Source: Paludibacteraceae bacterium
GTDB lineage: Bacteria > Bacteroidota > Bacteroidia > Bacteroidales > Paludibacteraceae
Length of the DNA stretch: 64,000 nucleotides
Direction: 5' to 3'
Assembly: GCA_017467185.1 (NCBI GenBank)
Contig: JAFTSS010000027.1
Span: 1-64,000 of the forward strand
Numbering within the stretch: the stretch's first letter is position 1; every line of letters starts with the position of its first letter. This document shows positions 44,358 through 52,003 of the stretch, piece by piece. Made by a program: the position numbers and the translations under genes. The notes below the pieces were generated by a model. That model was not told the origin of the DNA, did no database searches, and saw nothing but the letters and a program-made list of their open reading frames with translations.

Positions 44358-45464
44358 TTATTTTTGTTTTTTACGGATTAGAATGCGAGCATATGGAACC
44401 TCCACTATTCCATTTTTCATCATATATAAATCTCCATCAACAGCACCTTTACGTTGTATTTCTTTTCTATATTTTTTGTGTTCTGGCTTATATGGTTGTA
44501 CTCCACATTCTATTCCAGAATTAGATATACCTAAACCTATTATTTCAAATTGATCTGGATTATATTTATCTAGAAAAGTAATAGGAACTCCCATTGCTCC
44601 ATTATAATCACAAGGAATATCAGTATAAGTACTTACATTAATAGCATCAAAATTTTCATAATGATAATAATCTTCAGGTGTATAATGTTTATATAAAATT
44701 AAATTTTCAGTATGTCTTTTTACTGGCAAATTAGTAAACCAACAAGAAGTTGATACACGTACCATTTTTCTTCCATCTTCAAGATGATGATATTTTTCAT
44801 ACGAATCAGGAACAGAAAAATACATACCTACATTAAAATTAGTATATCCTGTACGAATTTTATCCTCTTTAAACATCCTAAATGTTTCTTTATATGTCAA
44901 AGCATTTGTATTACCCAAAATCACAAATTGCTTACCATATTTATCTAACTGCGCAAGATATTCACGGAAAAGAGAGAAAGGGGGATTTGTTACGACAATA
45001 TCGGATTGTTTGAGAAGTTCGACACATTCGGTGCTACGGAAATCGCCATTCTCTTTGAGTATAGAGATAACATTTTTATCATTTTGCATCAAGTGCTGAA
45101 TGTCAGCGAGATTTATAGCTCCATCGCCATTGACGTCATTCACTTCTGATATTTCTACTTTATATGCAATTTTCTTTGGGTCATCGACAGTATCACCAAA
45201 GTCGAGCAATAGTTCATTGCCTGATACAGGTGAACCATTGTAGCAGGTAGCAATAAGTTTTTTTAGTTGTAAACGGTTGAAATTTAGAGCAAAATATTTG
45301 AAAAAATTGCTTTCGTAAGGGTCATCGCAGTTGCAAAACACCACTTTATCACGAAAGTGCTCTGTGTAATGGCGGAGTTCTTTTTCGATATCAGATAATT
45401 GAGTATAAAACTCATCTTTATGAGCATTATTAGCTGCCCGTAGATTTGCGTTTCCTGGAGGCAT
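44358..45464 (-). CDS. Adenine-specific DNA methyltransferase, EcoRI family
   Basis: 368 residues, colinear with the EcoRI methyltransferase as I remember it: KDEFYTQLSDIEKEL near residue 15, VVFCNCDDPYESNFFKYFA near 40, GDFRSTECVELLKQSDIVVTNPPFSLFREYL near 140 (catalytic NPPF) and DYNGAMGVPITFLDKYNP near 287. It would methylate adenine, presumably protecting sites from the DUF262-HNH partner. An extra segment near residue 110 (DVNGDGAINLADIQHL) looks like a dockerin/EF-hand calcium loop. A structured small RNA lies directly upstream. Confidence 0.9.
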   Translation of the reverse strand: MPPGNANLRAANNAHKDEFYTQLSDIEKELRHYTEHFRDKVVFCNCDDPYESNFFKYFALNFNRLQLKKLIATCYNGSPVSGNELLLDFGDTVDDPKKIAYKVEISEVNDVNGDGAINLADIQHLMQNDKNVISILKENGDFRSTECVELLKQSDIVVTNPPFSLFREYLAQLDKYGKQFVILGNTNALTYKETFRMFKEDKIRTGYTNFNVGMYFSVPDSYEKYHHLEDGRKMVRVSTSCWFTNLPVKRHTENLILYKHYTPEDYYHYENFDAINVSTYTDIPCDYNGAMGVPITFLDKYNPDQFEIIGLGISNSGIECGVQPYKPEHKKYRKEIQRKGAVDGDLYMMKNGIVEVPYARILIRKKQK

Positions 45465-45504
45465 AATGATTGATAGTTTTTAAGAGCATAACTATCAAAT
45501 CACT

Positions 45505-45743
45505 GAACACAAAAAACGCAAACAGTTTTGTGTTCGACAGGTGTCTACCAAACCCCCACAAGTACAAAATCTGCCTGCGTTATACAGCAAGACATTAACT
45601 GATTTCGTACTTGTGTGGTCTGGTATATATACACCAAACCTATTATTTCTGTGGTTCTAAATGTTTGGTAGACTTTGTCGAACGCGAAATAATAGCTAAT
45701 GCTTAATTAAATAAAATATGTAAATGGCATAACCCAGCCATTT
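45505..45743 (-). ncRNA. Structured small RNA, copy 2, upstream of the methyltransferase
   Basis: Minus strand: -7 box, 5' hairpin AAATGGC-TGGGTTAT... with stem AAATGGC/GCCATTT (45743-45722), AT-rich linker with AGCATTA, closing stem GTTCGAC/GTCGAAC (45683-45677 with 45538-45532), GTTTGGTAGAC pairing (45543-45553 region), inner stem CACAAGTAC/GTACTTGTG, and a final hairpin GAACACAAAA/TTTTGTGTTC (45535-45505). The loop TGGGTTAT and layout equal those of the RNA at 33022-33247 while the stems differ by compensating changes. It may be a 6S paralog or a cis-acting leader of the methyltransferase gene, 40 nt downstream. Confidence 0.6.
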
Positions 45744-45749
45744 GAGATG

Positions 45750-45757
45750 CAAAGGTA
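45750..45757 (-). promoter_or_regulatory. -7 box of small RNA copy 2
   Basis: Minus strand TACCTTTG fits TAnnTTTG and sits 6-7 nt before the conserved 5' hairpin, as in copy 1. No clear TTTG is found at -33. Confidence 0.6.
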
Positions 45758-45808
45758 CGATTTTTTTTTGATTTTAATGCTATTTTGACGAGTTTTTTCT
45801 ATAGGTAA

Positions 45809-45838
45809 GGTATCTTGGAGGTATCTTGGAGGTATCTT
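45809..45838. repeat. 11-bp tandem repeat, 2.7 copies
   Basis: Unit GGTATCTTGGA at 45809-45819, 45820-45830 and 45831-45838 (partial), between the small RNA and the next gene. It is followed by a GGAATGA-type heptamer patch (45846-45870). Confidence 0.85.
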
Positions 45839-46041
45839 ATTTGTAAGTAATGAGGAATGAGGAATGGGGAGGGATAGATTTTGTTTGTTTTTTTGTAATT
45901 TTGTTTGTTATTGGGATTTTTTTTGTAATTTTGTAGGGGAATGTTGAAGCGGATATTCTGGAATGTTAGGAACGCTTCAGCTTTGCTGAGAGGAATTTGA
46001 AAATTGAGAATTAAGAACTAACAATTAATAATTGATATATT

Positions 46042-47046
46042 ATGTTAAATATTAGCGAAAAGTCTATAAACAAATTTTTAGCAAACCAAAGTATTGCAAA
46101 AAGTAAAGAAACAATACAAGTACCATCTTTAACAACATGGAATAATGGTAAATATGGAGTGTTTACAACAATTGAGGCTAATAAAAAAGGAGAAATATAT
46201 AGATGTAAATTTGATGAATTCTCATATAATTATAATGAAAAAGATAATGTTATAGAATACAAACGCTTGCTAGAACAAAATGAAGAAGATATGGGACGTG
46301 GTTTTGTAGTAGGGTTCTTGAAAATACGTAATATGAATAATGGACCAGAGATACTGAAAAAAGGACTCATAGAATTTTATGAAGAACATAATATACCATG
46401 TGAAGATTTAAAGGTAAAAATAGACACAATTGATGATGTTTTTAAAAGATATTATGAAAAAGTTAGAGTCTGTAATTATCAATTATTTCCAGAAAAGGAT
46501 TTTAAAAAAGTTCTTTTGAAAGATGAGAATGAATATTTTTTATATACCAAAGAGCGATTATTCCCTTTTTTTGAAGAAGATGGACGTAGATTATTGACTA
46601 TATTCACTCGTGGATTTTTTGATTATGCAAGGAAACAAGGGTGTGTTGGGGAGTTTGTGGAGGATGATGTTTATAAAGTAGATGAGAGATTAATTAAAGT
46701 GGATAAAATTTTATCAGCGTATAAATATGAAGATAAAATAGATGACTACAATATTGAATTAATAAAGGATGCTATTCAACATTTTATATATGATAATAGA
46801 ATTGAGATTGGTGTTGATATAGCTAAATTAAAAAAGGGAGAAAATATAGATTTTACTTATTATTTGATGACTTCATGCTTTTTTGCTATATATTCAGAAA
46901 ATTATAATAGCGCTGATAGAGAAAGATGGTGTAGATTGTGCGGAGCTTTATTTGATAAGACTCAAAAAACATGGAATGCACATTGGAATGATAATTCTAA
47001 GATTTCTAGAGAGTTTATGCGTAAAATTGAATCTTATTACAAATAA
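46042..47046 (+). CDS. Protein of unknown function, AT-rich accessory gene
   Basis: 334 residues, not recognised. No signal peptide or membrane helix; many Lys, Glu and aromatic residues, mixed alpha/beta pattern, C-terminal WCRLCGALFDKTQKTW near 294 with a CxxC pair. A TTTG-18 nt-TAATTTTG promoter lies at about 45910-45940, within the repeat-containing gap. Strong A/T bias at third codon positions, as in the neighbouring accessory genes. Confidence 0.6.
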   Translation: MLNISEKSINKFLANQSIAKSKETIQVPSLTTWNNGKYGVFTTIEANKKGEIYRCKFDEFSYNYNEKDNVIEYKRLLEQNEEDMGRGFVVGFLKIRNMNNGPEILKKGLIEFYEEHNIPCEDLKVKIDTIDDVFKRYYEKVRVCNYQLFPEKDFKKVLLKDENEYFLYTKERLFPFFEEDGRRLLTIFTRGFFDYARKQGCVGEFVEDDVYKVDERLIKVDKILSAYKYEDKIDDYNIELIKDAIQHFIYDNRIEIGVDIAKLKKGENIDFTYYLMTSCFFAIYSENYNSADRERWCRLCGALFDKTQKTWNAHWNDNSKISREFMRKIESYYK

Positions 47047-47181
47047 ATTATTTTATCACTGAAATTTATACACACACTTTTGAAATTGAATATAATTATC
47101 TTATTTTCAATAAAATACAAAAATCACTAGAATCAACATTCATATCACTATAATTTTAGTTCTTATACTATTTTTTGATAG

Positions 47182-47221
47182 TAACTTTGCCGGTGAGTTA
47201 GATGACTCATCGGCTTTTTTT
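47182..47221 (+). terminator. Terminator hairpin directly after a promoter-like box
   Basis: GCCGGTGAGT (47190-47199) pairs with ACTCATCGGC (47205-47214) and is followed by T7. The TAACTTTG box at 47182-47189 touches the stem. It most simply ends transcription from the 46042 gene. Confidence 0.7.
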
Positions 47222-47312
47222 GTTGTTTGAAAAAAGAGATAAAAGGACACGATAGAGGCTTGTGTAGTTTGATATTTGGCTGTAACTTTGTTAGAAAAAG
47301 TAGATAATATAT

Positions 47313-48068
47313 ATGAGTGATAAGAGGTTTGATATTATGGGTCGGCATTATGTTGTGTATGGATGGATGCGTCAGGGGTTGGGCTTGAAGGGTTCGATGT
47401 TGGAGTTGTATGCGTTGGTGTATGGTTATAATGCTTCGGGGAGGGAGTTTACGGCGAGTTTGGATTATATGTGTGAGTGGACTGGGTTGTCGAAAAAACA
47501 GGTTATAGATAATATGAAAAGGTTGTGCGATAAGGGATACTTGAATAAATGTGATATAAGAGATAATGGTATGAAGATGTGTAGGTATGAGGTCGATGAA
47601 GGATGGTTACAAAAGGTAAATGTAGTGGTTACGAAAGGTAAATTGGGTGTTTACGAAACTACACCTAATATTATAGAGAATAATAATAACAATATAATAC
47701 TTAGTATTGAGGAGCGAGAATGGAAGTTTAGGGAGGATTTGAGGGGATATGAGGGTCGGTATGGAAGGGATATGATTGAGGCTTTTTATGGTTATTGGTC
47801 GGAGCCTACGCAGGACAGAATGAAAATGAAGTGGGAGCTACAGGAGACGTGGGATGTGGGGCGACGGTTGGAAGGTTGGAGTAAGCGAGAAAGTAAGAAT
47901 CAATTTAATAATAATTTTAAAGGTGGGGGCAACACTTTAAATTCTGCACTAAATTATGGAACAAACAATCAAAAATGTTTTGCCTATCGTGAAACAGAAA
48001 ATGAAAGAAGAATTAGAGAAGAACGAGAAGCAATTGTTGCAGAACTTGGAGGTGCATACGAATGGTGA
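47313..48068 (+). CDS. Replication-protein-like winged-helix protein
   Basis: 251 residues. The N-terminal 90 residues read as a winged helix of the kind found in plasmid and phage replication proteins: LKGSMLELYALVYGYNASGREFTASLDYMCEWTGLSKKQVIDNMKRLCDKGYL. Residues 130-195 (EREWKFREDLRGYEGRYGRDMIEAFYGYWSEP) are typical of phage-borne DnaD/DnaT-like partners. The coding strand is purine-rich with many GGG and AGG codons, unlike the chromosome around it, which suggests horizontal origin. It overlaps the next gene by 113 nt in another frame. Confidence 0.65.
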   Translation: MSDKRFDIMGRHYVVYGWMRQGLGLKGSMLELYALVYGYNASGREFTASLDYMCEWTGLSKKQVIDNMKRLCDKGYLNKCDIRDNGMKMCRYEVDEGWLQKVNVVVTKGKLGVYETTPNIIENNNNNIILSIEEREWKFREDLRGYEGRYGRDMIEAFYGYWSEPTQDRMKMKWELQETWDVGRRLEGWSKRESKNQFNNNFKGGGNTLNSALNYGTNNQKCFAYRETENERRIREEREAIVAELGGAYEW

Positions 48069-48651
48069 AAGATGTGCATCAGTTATGAAATTTGCTAAAA
48101 CAGCGGACGATTTATTGACAAGGTATAATCCAGATTGTTGGATTAAGACGCATGAGCATCCTGAGGTGACTTTTAACATGGGGACTTCGCCTATAATCAA
48201 AGATGTGGATTGTGTTTTTGGTCGTAAGACTATGGTTGATTGGGTCGGCATTTGTTTGTTGGAGTTAGCAGACAAAGAGTTTATAAAATTGCCAGCAGAA
48301 CGAGGTAGCAGCAGAGGCATTGCTGAATCGCTACTTTCGGCTATAAAACATTGGCAAATGGGTGAATGGATGTATTTCTGCGAAATGCTGAAACAGGGTA
48401 AATTAGGTGAAGTTAAGAGATTTATGGCTACATCGGAATTGCATGGCTATATTAGACAATTTGAGTTATTCAGACAAGGTGAATGCAAGAAAATTGAAGA
48501 TGCTAATAGATTGAGTTATGAAGAGAAAGAGAGTTGTATATTGAGCATCATATACGATAAGTTTACGGATGTTTTTAATGTAAACGATAGAACAACTCCT
48601 GCGAAAAACAATTTTGTAAGAATGGAGATTTTAGGTCGGATAATTGACTAG
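47956..48651 (+). CDS. Protein of unknown function overlapping the replication-like gene
   Basis: 231 residues, starting inside the 3' end of the 47313 gene in a different frame. No recognised domain; helical, with a charged N-terminus (KQKMKEELEKNEKQLLQNLE) and central VDWVGICLLELADKEFIKLPAERGSSRGIAESLLSAIKHW. The long overlap with matching coding quality in both frames suggests translational coupling as in phage-like operons. The N-terminal part may in fact start at a later Met; none is clearly better. Confidence 0.55.
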   Translation: MEQTIKNVLPIVKQKMKEELEKNEKQLLQNLEVHTNGERCASVMKFAKTADDLLTRYNPDCWIKTHEHPEVTFNMGTSPIIKDVDCVFGRKTMVDWVGICLLELADKEFIKLPAERGSSRGIAESLLSAIKHWQMGEWMYFCEMLKQGKLGEVKRFMATSELHGYIRQFELFRQGECKKIEDANRLSYEEKESCILSIIYDKFTDVFNVNDRTTPAKNNFVRMEILGRIID

Positions 48652-48669
48652 TGTAATCAAAAAGAAATC

Positions 48670-48792
48670 GTGATAAGCAGAGAGATGTCGGATAAAGATG
48701 TTGAGGTGATTATTTATTGGTATAGATATATTTTGGATTCTTATGGTTTGGGTAAAAATAGTGTAAATTTTAATTATAAGGAGGCAATTTAG
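48670..48792 (+). CDS. Possible 40-residue protein with GTG start
   Basis: A short open frame (VISREMSDKDVEVIIYWYRY at its start) between two island genes, ending 3 nt before the next ATG. An AAGGAGG sequence near its end could serve that next gene. Supported only by position and spacing. Confidence 0.35.
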   Translation: MISREMSDKDVEVIIYWYRYILDSYGLGKNSVNFNYKEAI

Positions 48793-48795
48793 ACG

Positions 48796-48975
48796 ATGAA
48801 AGCATGTTATAAATCGGATTTAGCAAAGGCGGCTGGGGTGTCGATGGGGACTTTTAGGAGTTGGTTGAAAAGGCATGAGGGTCGTTTAATGGAATTGGGT
48901 TATCGGTCGAGAGATAAGGTGTTGAATCCTGCTGTGGTGGAATACTTATGTAATACTTATTCTATAGATATGTGA
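48796..48975 (+). CDS. Small helix-turn-helix protein, 59 residues
   Basis: KSDLAKAAGVSMGTFRSWLK near residues 7-26 is a clear helix-turn-helix of the transcription regulator or phage excisionase type. The remainder (VLNPAVVEYLCNTYSIDM) resembles small Bacteroidota phage-type regulators. An AAGGAGG motif lies 13 nt upstream. Its place after the replication-like genes suggests it controls or accompanies the island. Confidence 0.6.
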   Translation: MKACYKSDLAKAAGVSMGTFRSWLKRHEGRLMELGYRSRDKVLNPAVVEYLCNTYSIDM

Positions 48976-49033
48976 TTTATAGTAGTTTATAGTTAAGTAA
49001 AGTGTAGTAAACCACAAGTGAGAAGGAGAAATG

Positions 49034-49050
49034 TTGTAACTTTGCAACGT
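49034..49050 (+). promoter_or_regulatory. -7 box upstream of the first tandem small paralog
   Basis: TAACTTTG near 49036 fits the Bacteroidota consensus, about 65 nt before the start at 49109. A GAGGCGCCCTC near-palindrome follows in the leader. Confidence 0.5.
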
Positions 49051-49108
49051 ATTTGAGAGGCGCCCTCAGATATGTATTGTTTAACTTCATAAAACCCATC
49101 TTATTATT

Positions 49109-49420
49109 ATGGCAAAGATTAAAACACCATCGTACATTGAAGCGATTAAAGGTAAGGTTGATAGCGACGAGAATGTTTATTACTCGGAGCGATATGGGGA
49201 GACTTATTTGTGTGAGTACAACCCATGTGAACAAGAACCAACGGAAACTCAGTTGGAGCATCGTGAAAAATTTAGAAATGCAACCGCACAGGCATTGGCT
49301 GATATGAAAGACCCCAGTAAAAAGGCTGAGTGGACTGCTACGGCTAAGAAGTCGAATAAATACAAGACAGCAAGAGGATGTGCGTTTGCTCACTATTATC
49401 AAAATGGCACGACTAATTAA
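49109..49420 (+). CDS. Tandem small paralog A, unknown function
   Basis: 103 residues, cytoplasmic. It is homologous along its length to the product of the next gene: SERYGETYLCEYN...PTETQLEHREKFRNATAQALADMKDPSKKAEW and KYKTARGCAFAHYY. This pattern is, from memory, found in small hypothetical proteins of Bacteroides mobile and phage-like regions. Two copies in tandem suggest dosage or heteromeric use. Confidence 0.65.
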   Translation: MAKIKTPSYIEAIKGKVDSDENVYYSERYGETYLCEYNPCEQEPTETQLEHREKFRNATAQALADMKDPSKKAEWTATAKKSNKYKTARGCAFAHYYQNGTTN

Positions 49421-49467
49421 TGTTATTGTTATCTTATTATTAACTTTTTAAAAACAATTTTATTATT

Positions 49468-49785
49468 ATGGCAAAATTTAATCTCGCAGCTCCTTTCGAA
49501 GGAGTATCTGGTAAACTCGACAAAGACGACAAACTCGTTTTCTCACAACGTTATGGCATCACACATGCTTGGGAAGTAGAACACAGCGAACAAGACCCAA
49601 CTGCAGCTCAAATCGCAGCACGTACACGCTTCTCTACCGCTGCTACCAAAGCCGCACAAGATATGTCTGACCCTGAAAAGAAAGCCGAATGGCAAGAAAT
49701 CGCTGATGCCTCTAAAGGCAAGTATAAAACAGCTCGTGGTGTAGCCTTCGCTAGCTATTACAGCCAAACTTCACCTGTTGAGTAA
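49468..49785 (+). CDS. Tandem small paralog B, unknown function
   Basis: 105 residues, about half identical to the preceding gene's product (SQRYGITHAWEVEH...PTAAQIAARTRFSTAATKAAQDMSDPEKKAEW, KYKTARGVAFASYY). Its codon use is closer to highly expressed chromosomal genes (AAA, GAC, GCT, CGT), unlike copy A, so the two copies may have different histories or expression levels. A terminator follows at 49843. Confidence 0.65.
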   Translation: MAKFNLAAPFEGVSGKLDKDDKLVFSQRYGITHAWEVEHSEQDPTAAQIAARTRFSTAATKAAQDMSDPEKKAEWQEIADASKGKYKTARGVAFASYYSQTSPVE

Positions 49786-49842
49786 TATTAGTACAAAGTA
49801 AAAAGTCGTAAGACGTATAATGTACAAAGCTACACACAAAAA

Positions 49843-49880
49843 AAGACCTCTTGAATAATCATCAAGAGGTCTTATTTTTT
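49843..49880 (+). terminator. Intrinsic terminator after the small paralogs
   Basis: AAGACCTCTTG (49843-49853) pairs with CAAGAGGTCTT (49863-49873), followed by a T-rich tail. Confidence 0.8.
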
Positions 49881-49902
49881 GTAAAACAATATATGCCCTA
49901 AC

Positions 49903-50066
49903 TTAACCACAAATCGCCACCTTTATCACACCATCCCGTTTGTTCTCAAATATCCGATATGCTTCCTCTATTTCGCTCAACGCAAAGCGATGCGTAATGA
50001 GCGGCGTGGTGTCAATCCGACCCTGCTCTATCAAGCGCAACACCTCTTCGCAATCGCCATATGAAT
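49903..50066 (-). pseudogene. 3' remnant of a zinc-type alcohol dehydrogenase gene
   Basis: The minus strand reads DSYGDCEEVLRLIEQGRID, TTPLITHRFALSEIEEAYRIF and ENKRDGVIKVAICG before a stop. This is the C-terminal end typical of medium-chain zinc alcohol dehydrogenases. The reading frame is cut abruptly at about 50066, 14 nt before the end of a nuclease-like gene, so the rest was probably replaced when that gene entered. Confidence 0.8.
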
Positions 50067-50079
50067 CTCAATCTTACAT

Positions 50080-51054
50080 TTACCAATATCGCTTATCAAG
50101 ATAAGATGACAAATCTGGATATTTGTCAACTATAGGTAAAAATAATGTTTTTGGATCAACTATCATATACTTACTTGGAACTTCCAACATATCTCTCCAA
50201 GTCTCTTCCATTCTCTTATTTGAAACAGAATAAACCTTATCAAGAAGATCCTTATTATCACTAGGAATAACATGAATATGAAAATAATCTTCTGCCTCAA
50301 GTTTTTCAATATTAGAATTTTTAATTACATTTTCCACCCAAAGAGTTTGTCTCATCAACTGATAAAAAGGTTCTTGATAATATATAGAACCATAATAACA
50401 ATCCAAACTTTTTAACTGCATTGATGCATTTATTAATGGTTCATATCTATTCACTCTTTCTTGTCCTTTGCCGTTTGTTCCTTTTACTTCACCATTTCTA
50501 TCTTCATTAGATTTATCCTTTTTGCCATAATATTCTGTATATTTCCATTCAATAGGAATAATCCATCTTTTTTTATCACCCTTATGTACTGCATATATAA
50601 GAGCATCTATAGAGGTACAATTAGATCCCCTAGTTGATATTTTTTCATTCAAATGATCCTCTCTAGAAACCACTTCAAAACCAATATATTGTGGTTTAGC
50701 ATCACAACTTATAGGAAGTACCTCCTCAAACTCATCCCTAACTCCATTCAACATAGCAAGAACTGCATCCTTGTCATGCATTATAGCAAAAAGATGATTA
50801 AGACAAGCTATCTGTGAAGATAATGTATGACCCGTAGGTTTATGGCCACCCCACCATGAAATATTATTATCATTAAAATATTCAATGACACCATCACGTA
50901 TTGGTTCATAAAGATTATTTATTCCATTCTTAAGTACAAAATTTCGACGAATCTTCATAAAATATCCATAACCCTTATCGCCTGAAAATATATTAGAAGT
51001 ATCTCTTATCAGTTTCACCTGACGCTCATACTGACTATTTTTATATTTACTCAT
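50080..51054 (-). CDS. Putative PD-(D/E)XK restriction-like nuclease
   Basis: 324 residues. TSIDALIYAVHKGDKKRWIIPIEWKYTEYYGKK near residue 147 provides the PD-(D/E)XK-like residues (D, then E-W-K). The LSSQIACLNHLFAIM block near 82 parallels the SSQCACINLFL block of the protein at 40798, so the two are distant homologs. The gene is AT-rich and abuts a truncated alcohol dehydrogenase. A solitary defence nuclease is the most likely reading; DNA target unknown. Confidence 0.65.
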   Translation of the reverse strand: MSKYKNSQYERQVKLIRDTSNIFSGDKGYGYFMKIRRNFVLKNGINNLYEPIRDGVIEYFNDNNISWWGGHKPTGHTLSSQIACLNHLFAIMHDKDAVLAMLNGVRDEFEEVLPISCDAKPQYIGFEVVSREDHLNEKISTRGSNCTSIDALIYAVHKGDKKRWIIPIEWKYTEYYGKKDKSNEDRNGEVKGTNGKGQERVNRYEPLINASMQLKSLDCYYGSIYYQEPFYQLMRQTLWVENVIKNSNIEKLEAEDYFHIHVIPSDNKDLLDKVYSVSNKRMEETWRDMLEVPSKYMIVDPKTLFLPIVDKYPDLSSYLDKRYW

Positions 51055-51100
51055 AATTTTAACACTTTTTATTTTTCTACAATAAATCTCTTTTCAATTT

Positions 51101-51811
51101 TTATTTTTCCAACCTCCACCCACAATCGCCATGATAAATCATCTGTCGGGTCATGCCACCATCGATACAGATATTCTCACCTGTGATGAATCCTGCTTTA
51201 TCGGAACAAAGAAACAAAACCATATTAGCTATATCCATCGGATTACCCACACGCCCTACTGGTTGCTGAACGGCATCTGCACCTTCATAGACCGTATAGT
51301 TCGTATCAATCCACCCTGGCGAAATCGAATTCACCCTTGCTTTGCCCGCAAGACTCACCGCCAACGCATGCGTCAATGCCGCTATTCCACCCTTTGCCGC
51401 AGTGTAACTCTCGGTCTGTGGCTGACTCATTCGGTCGCGCGAAGAGGATATATTCACTATCGATGCACCATCTTCGACTAAATAAGGCATCAACAATTTC
51501 ACTAAATAAAATGGTGCAGTAACGCCCACACTCAGTGCATACTGAAACTCCTCATACGAGCACTCATCTATCCCCTTCATCAACGGCAACGCATTGTTAA
51601 TCACACAATCTACCCTATCATGTCGTGCCACGACATACTCCACAAACGCCTCAAGCACCTCTTTTTGCGCAATATCACCCACAAAATGCTCCCCTTCCGC
51701 CTGCTTGTCAATCACATAAACATAAGCACCCTCCGAGCGAAACACATCGGCAATACACCTGCCAATACCACTTGCCCCACCCGTAACAATTACTACTTTC
51801 TCCTTAAACAT
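51101..51811 (-). CDS. Short-chain dehydrogenase/reductase
   Basis: 236 residues from MFKEKVVIVTGGASGIG, the classical SDR nucleotide-binding start (TGGASGIG). The catalytic serine, tyrosine and lysine are in VNISSSRDR near residue 127 and ESYTAAKGG near 141-145. VNSISPGWIDT and the C-terminal GFITGENICIDGGMTR are typical of classical SDRs. NAD(P)-dependent oxidoreductase of unknown substrate. Translation from 51838 would add nine residues without support. It faces the same way as the nuclease gene, 46 nt apart. Confidence 0.85.
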   Translation of the reverse strand: MFKEKVVIVTGGASGIGRCIADVFRSEGAYVYVIDKQAEGEHFVGDIAQKEVLEAFVEYVVARHDRVDCVINNALPLMKGIDECSYEEFQYALSVGVTAPFYLVKLLMPYLVEDGASIVNISSSRDRMSQPQTESYTAAKGGIAALTHALAVSLAGKARVNSISPGWIDTNYTVYEGADAVQQPVGRVGNPMDIANMVLFLCSDKAGFITGENICIDGGMTRQMIYHGDCGWRLEK

Positions 51812-51838
51812 AATATCTTCATTTACAAAAAAAGACAA

Positions 51839-52003
51839 GAAAACAAGAATAACACGAGAATAACTTTTAACAATATTATTTTTAACGCTAATTTTATCGC
51901 CAAAGGCTCAAAGACCGATGGTTACCATAAATTATCCATTAAAATTTTATTTATGAATAATTTATGAAAATTTACGTTAAAATAAAAAAAACTGTTCTCA
52001 TGT
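51839..52003. other. Intergenic gap with dispersed words
   Basis: Carries CGCCAAAGGCTCAAAGACC, the CATTAAAA/ATTTATGAA AT-rich words and TTCTCATGTCTAAAA, all members of phrase families seen at 31218, 37640-37990 and 42090-42360. Confidence 0.5.

Noticed and set aside
47182..47221. Promoter driving a tiny RNA of about 35 nt
   Set aside because: The TAACTTTG box lies directly against a terminator stem; an ordinary terminator for the upstream gene explains the hairpin, and no -33 element is convincing.
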